Source: Pyrocephalus nanus
Lineage: Eukaryota; Chordata; Aves; Passeriformes; Tyrannidae
Reading direction: 5' to 3'
NCBI GenBank assembly: GCA_038380795.1
Contig: CM076280.1
Location: 10,341,501-10,405,500 of the forward strand
Length of the DNA stretch: 64,000 bases
How positions within the stretch are numbered: the first letter of the stretch is position 1; each line of letters starts with the position of its first letter. The notes under the pieces were generated by a model. The model was given only the letters and a program-made list of their open reading frames with translations, did not search any database and was not told the DNA's origin. The position numbers were made by a program, and so were the translations under genes. Below, in pieces: positions 60,695 through 64,000 of this stretch.

Positions 60695-61425
60695 AGCCAG
60701 AGGTGAGACACGACATCAGCCCGGTTCCAGCCTCCCTCAGAGCCTGGAATGCCACGGGATTCTGGAATGCTGGGGGTTCCCAGGCCATTGACCCTTCCCT
60801 GTGCCGTGGTCTGTTCTGGGCAGGAGCTGCTGGGGGAGCTCAGCTGGGACAGAGGGGCCAAGTTAAACATTAAACTTTGCCATCCTTGGTCTTTCAGGGA
60901 CACATTTTTGGCTGAGGAACTGTCCAGCCCCAGGGCTGAAGCTCTGGTAGGGCTGGTTCCACAGCAGCCCCCGGGACATAAAAGTGTTCTTTTTGTACCA
61001 GCTGAAGGGAAAATTGGTACTTGAAAAGTGGCTTCACCTCAGCAGAGCTCAGAGCACGTCCCAGCTCGGACCTGCAGCTGCCACCTCTGAAGTCTCCTCC
61101 TACCTCACTGTGTGAGCCAAAAGGCCTCTGCCCCCAGCGCTGCTGCAGGGCCTGCACTGTGCTGTGAAGGTTTTGTACAACTGAAGAACAGGTTTATGTA
61201 TATGTTGGGTTTTTTAAAAAAAAAAAAAAATCTATTTTAAATGAGTATTTAAATGTGCCCAAAACAACCTCCTATTGAAGTGCTCAGCTCTCAGCCAGTT
61301 TTGACTTCACAGAAACCCTGTTACAAGGCTGGAGTTTGGCCCTTGACCCGTTGCCAAACGTGTGGAGGTTTTAAATACAATTATTTTTTTGAGTACTTCC
61401 TTCAAATAAACTTTTGTGATGGCTG
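60695..61425 (+). other. CNTRL: CNTRL 3' UTR
   Basis: Sequence between the proposed stop codon and the poly(A) site. It contains an open stretch to 61024 preceded by an acceptor-like GTTCTGGGCAG at about 60823 and a donor-like GAG|GTGAGA at 60702. An alternative C-terminus or a 3' UTR intron is therefore possible. Confidence 0.55.
61406..61411 (+). terminator. CNTRL: CNTRL poly(A) signal
   Basis: AATAAA about 710 bp after the CNTRL stop. It is followed by a GT-rich downstream element (GACGTGGGGGTGGTTGTGGG), so cleavage near 61420-61430 is likely. Confidence 0.8.
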
Positions 61426-61429
61426 CTTT

Positions 61430-62010
61430 GACGTGGGGGTGGTTGTGGGTTCTTTTGCCCAAAGCTGCTCTCCAGGCCCCTGACCTTGCCCTGTGGTGCT
61501 GGGGCAGCTCCCACTGCAGAAATGTGTCCAGTTTTGGCATCTGTGGCCTTGGAACTCCTGCTGGGGCTGAGCTCTCAGCAACCCCTCTCTCCAGAGGCTC
61601 TGTGGATATGGGTAAGGGCTTCAGGAACAAAATTCCAAGCAACTCTACTCCCTAATTAGCAGTGGAAAAGCCACTTTGGAAATCCTTCCGGCACCAGGCC
61701 CAGGGAAATGGCAGTGACTGTCCCAGCCCTCTGTACCAGGCTCTGGAACCAGTCTCAGTCTCGCTCTTTCTCATCCACATCATCAATATAAACCTCTCCT
61801 ATCACCCAGCAATTCCCAATCCACTGGGAACAAACCAACCCCAGAGCTGGCCCTGCCCTGCTCCCCCTCAGGAACAGCTCTGGAAGAGGGGCACCAACTC
61901 CTCGTGCTGAGGGTGCTCTGTACCCCCTCAGGCCCAGGCTGAGCACAAAAACCACACCAGAAAGATCTCTGAGCCCTGAGAGGCCCCCCAGCAAATGACA
62001 CACAGCAGTG
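61430..62010. other. CNTRL-RAB14 convergent intergenic gap
   Basis: Under 600 bp between two opposed poly(A) sites. I see no gene or clear repeat in it. Confidence 0.65.
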
Positions 62011-62032
62011 AGGGTTATCTAGATACAGGTAC

Positions 62033-62038
62033 TTTATT
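62033..62038 (-). terminator. RAB14: RAB14 distal poly(A) signal
   Basis: AATAAA on the minus strand (TTTATT on plus), about 1.7 kb downstream of the RAB14 stop. The cleavage site would be about 62010-62020. It overlaps a Pumilio-type UGUAAAUA at 62035-62042. Confidence 0.65.
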
Positions 62039-62042
62039 TACA
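62035..62042 (-). promoter_or_regulatory. RAB14: Pumilio-type element in RAB14 3' UTR
   Basis: The RNA would read UGUAAAUA (UGUANAUA consensus) directly at the poly(A) signal. Eight-base matches are common in AT-rich UTRs. Confidence 0.3.
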
Positions 62043-63720
62043 AATATTTAGATTAATAGCATTGTTACATCAAATGAGGAGTACAGCAGTCCAAACAGAT
62101 CCTTTCTGTGACAGAAACAATCAGACCTACTGAACTGACTCCGGGAGAACAGGTATTGCACCTCAACAAGCTGCAGTCATTACAACACTGACTTCACACC
62201 AGCAGCAGGTCGTGGTCCCTGGGCAAGCCCTGGTGCAGCCTCGGGGTAAGCAGATGCAGGAGCTGGAGATCTCGGACATACCCATCTACTGAGGAACAGG
62301 AGGTAAAAAAGGACTAACCAGACAAAACAGAGGGACAGTGCACAAGTTACCCAAACCCACTGTCTGCACATTCCAGTTTTGGCTTTTATTTAACAAGGAC
62401 TGTACAATACTCTGGTACCACTGGTTACTTACACGTCTGAACATGGTGGAGTTTTAGTGTCTAGAGAGGGATTTTAAGACTACTTTGTATTTGAAACGCT
62501 GCAGTGAGCCTGAGGTGAGACATTAAGCACTTACCCTTCCATTTCTAAACCATGTGATGTTTCCCAAGTGAAGCTGCACTTGGAGCCACAGTAAAACCTC
62601 CCCACAGGCCAGGAAGGATGGACTCCAAGGCTGGATGCAAAACCCTTAAAAATCCCCTCACACAGGACTGGGAAAAAATACAAGAGCAGTTAAAATCCCT
62701 GGAGAGCACAGGTTGTTCCAGCTGTCCAGTTCAGCCTCTGCCCATTGCCAAGGGTCCAGGTACAAGAGCAGGGGGTGTGCGAGAGCCCCGGCCACGGGTG
62801 GAGCCCGAGAACCAAGAGGAGCAGAGGGGAGAGAACCCCCCGTGCAGAGATGAGACAGATCCCACTAGTGTTAATGTCTGTGTCCCCTGCATCCCTGGGA
62901 CAGCGGGAATGCTGCCTGCAGCCAGGGCTGGGCTGTGCTGCCAGGGCAGGTGGGCACAGAGAGCTCAGACTGTACAAACGGGGGTTTCTTACACACTGTT
63001 CTAATGCCGGGCATCGGTTTCTTCAATAAAATCATATACACAAGGATGTATTTAACTGTTAGCTCAGTTCCTTCAAATTTTATACATATTTACGTTCTGG
63101 TAACAAATGGAAAGGAGAAAAGTGGCAAAAAAGAAAAAAGGACATAAAGCTATTGAGCACAAGAATGAACAGGTCACTTCCCTGCGCCACCCCAACACAT
63201 CCCACAGGGAATTCTTCCAACAAAGCACATCGTTACAGAGCCCCTCGCTACCATCGGAATCATTTCACAGCAACAACTCATCCTTCACTATGGACAGCTC
63301 CAACAGTTAGAGGTGGGGGAGAAAGGCCAAAGAACCATAAAATTAAACCATACGAGACAAAAGCCCTGCGAAAAGTGTAAAATCAGGAGTCCAGCATCAG
63401 TGCTCGGTTTAAATTATGGATCGGTGACACTATCACAAGGACAATCAAGGAAAAAAAAAAAAAAAAAAAAAACTTCTAGATTTACCATGCAGGAGAGGTT
63501 TTATTACTCTACTTGCCTTTGATAACCTGATTACATCTAAAGTTGTTTAGCAGTTTAGTACTGTGTTAAACTTGTCTCAGAGTTTTAATTAAACCCAGTA
63601 AGATGTACAGAAGACGGGGCAGCGGCCAAAAGCGGCGCTCCCGAGAGCAGAGGTGTGGGGGCAGAGGAGCCCTGGAGGGGCAGAGCAGCCCTGGAGGGGC
63701 AGAGCAGCCCTGGAGGGTCA

Positions 63721-63898
63721 CTAGCAGCCACAGCCTTCCCTCTGGGGCTGGGGTTCGCTCGTTAGCCGCCCGCCCTGCGGGGCCGATGGTTTGTGCTGTA
63801 CGCCCGACTCGGCCGCGTTCAGGTCCAGGCTCCCGTCTTGGATGTTCTGGTAGATCTTCTTGGCGGCCTCCAGGAACGCGTCCTCCACGTTCTCCCCG
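63721..63898 (-). CDS. RAB14: Ras-related protein Rab-14, last coding exon (partial)
   Basis: Small GTPase of endosome-Golgi and recycling traffic. The exon starts after a CTCTTGCAG acceptor and encodes 58 residues, [17 protein letters not shown]...[11 protein letters not shown]...EGCGC, then TAG at 63723-63721. It matches the Rab14 C-terminus as I recall it, including the end of the last GTPase-domain helix, the hypervariable tail and the C-x-C geranylgeranylation motif (CGC). The upstream GTP-binding exons lie right of the window. The first base completes a codon split by the intron. Confidence 0.96.
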
Positions 63899-64000
63899 CT
63901 GCAAGAGAGCGGCACAGCCATGGGGCAGGCCCTGAGCGGGGCAGGGACACCGTGCTGGGACCCCACGGGTGCCCCCTGGCAGTGCCCGGAGCTGCCCGAC
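63899..64000 (-). other. RAB14: RAB14 intron (incomplete)
   Basis: Sequence upstream of the last RAB14 exon to the window edge. It is GC-rich with no exon seen. Confidence 0.75.

Larger units (their letters stand above)
62015..63720 (-). other. RAB14: RAB14 3' UTR
   Basis: About 1.7 kb without coding sequence between the RAB14 stop and the distal AATAAA. It includes a run of about 22 A (plus strand) near 63449-63471. The extent is inferred from the poly(A) signal. Confidence 0.6.

Overview
This window is nuclear DNA from a vertebrate, most probably a bird. The signs are intron-rich genes with compact introns, CpG-island promoters, and several short pieces that look like the avian CR1 LINE. 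The gene order, read left to right, is TRAF1 (minus strand, 3' part missing), C5 (minus, complete), CNTRL (plus, complete) and RAB14 (minus, last coding exon only). Human 9q33 has the same order. There are no bacterial-type genes, CRISPR arrays or operons.

Region 1 (1 to about 6.5 kb) holds the 5' part of TRAF1: four coding exons and a CpG-island promoter, with the rest of the gene to the left of the window. These exons encode a complete C3HC4 RING and extra TRAF zinc fingers. Mammalian TRAF1 lacks the RING. Three minisatellites (20, 21 and 41 bp units) surround the 5' end. Region 2 (about 6.5-13.7 kb) is intergenic. It contains a canonical kappaB decamer, a (CTAT)n microsatellite, and two unexplained splice-flanked open stretches on the minus strand.

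Region 3 (about 13.7-34 kb) is the whole complement C5 gene in 41 coding exons. I joined them one by one with consistent phase, giving about 1,681 residues (human 1,676). It has a signal peptide, an R-T-K-R beta/alpha processing site, a 76-residue C5a anaphylatoxin, a thioester-like domain without the thioester, and a C-terminal NTR/C345C domain. An HNF1-type palindrome lies about 100 bp upstream of the ATG.

Region 4 (about 35.5-61.4 kb) is centriolin (CNTRL), with 42 coding exons and about 2,315 residues (human about 2,325). It is built as leucine-rich repeats, then long coiled coils split by a proline-rich segment. Its promoter is a CpG island with a YY1-type element. The first exons carry a 15-codon upstream ORF whose stop overlaps the CNTRL start codon as ATGA. 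A second CpG island sits inside intron 10, and a roughly 620-bp C-rich tandem array fills most of intron 40. Region 5 (about 62-64 kb) is the RAB14 3' UTR and last coding exon, convergent with CNTRL.

These genes are neighbours, not a pathway. TRAF1 acts in TNF-receptor/NF-kappaB signalling, C5 in plasma complement, CNTRL at the mother centriole and midbody, and RAB14 in endosome/Golgi traffic. Exon coordinates come from reading frame, splice consensus and recalled family similarity. No alignment was run.
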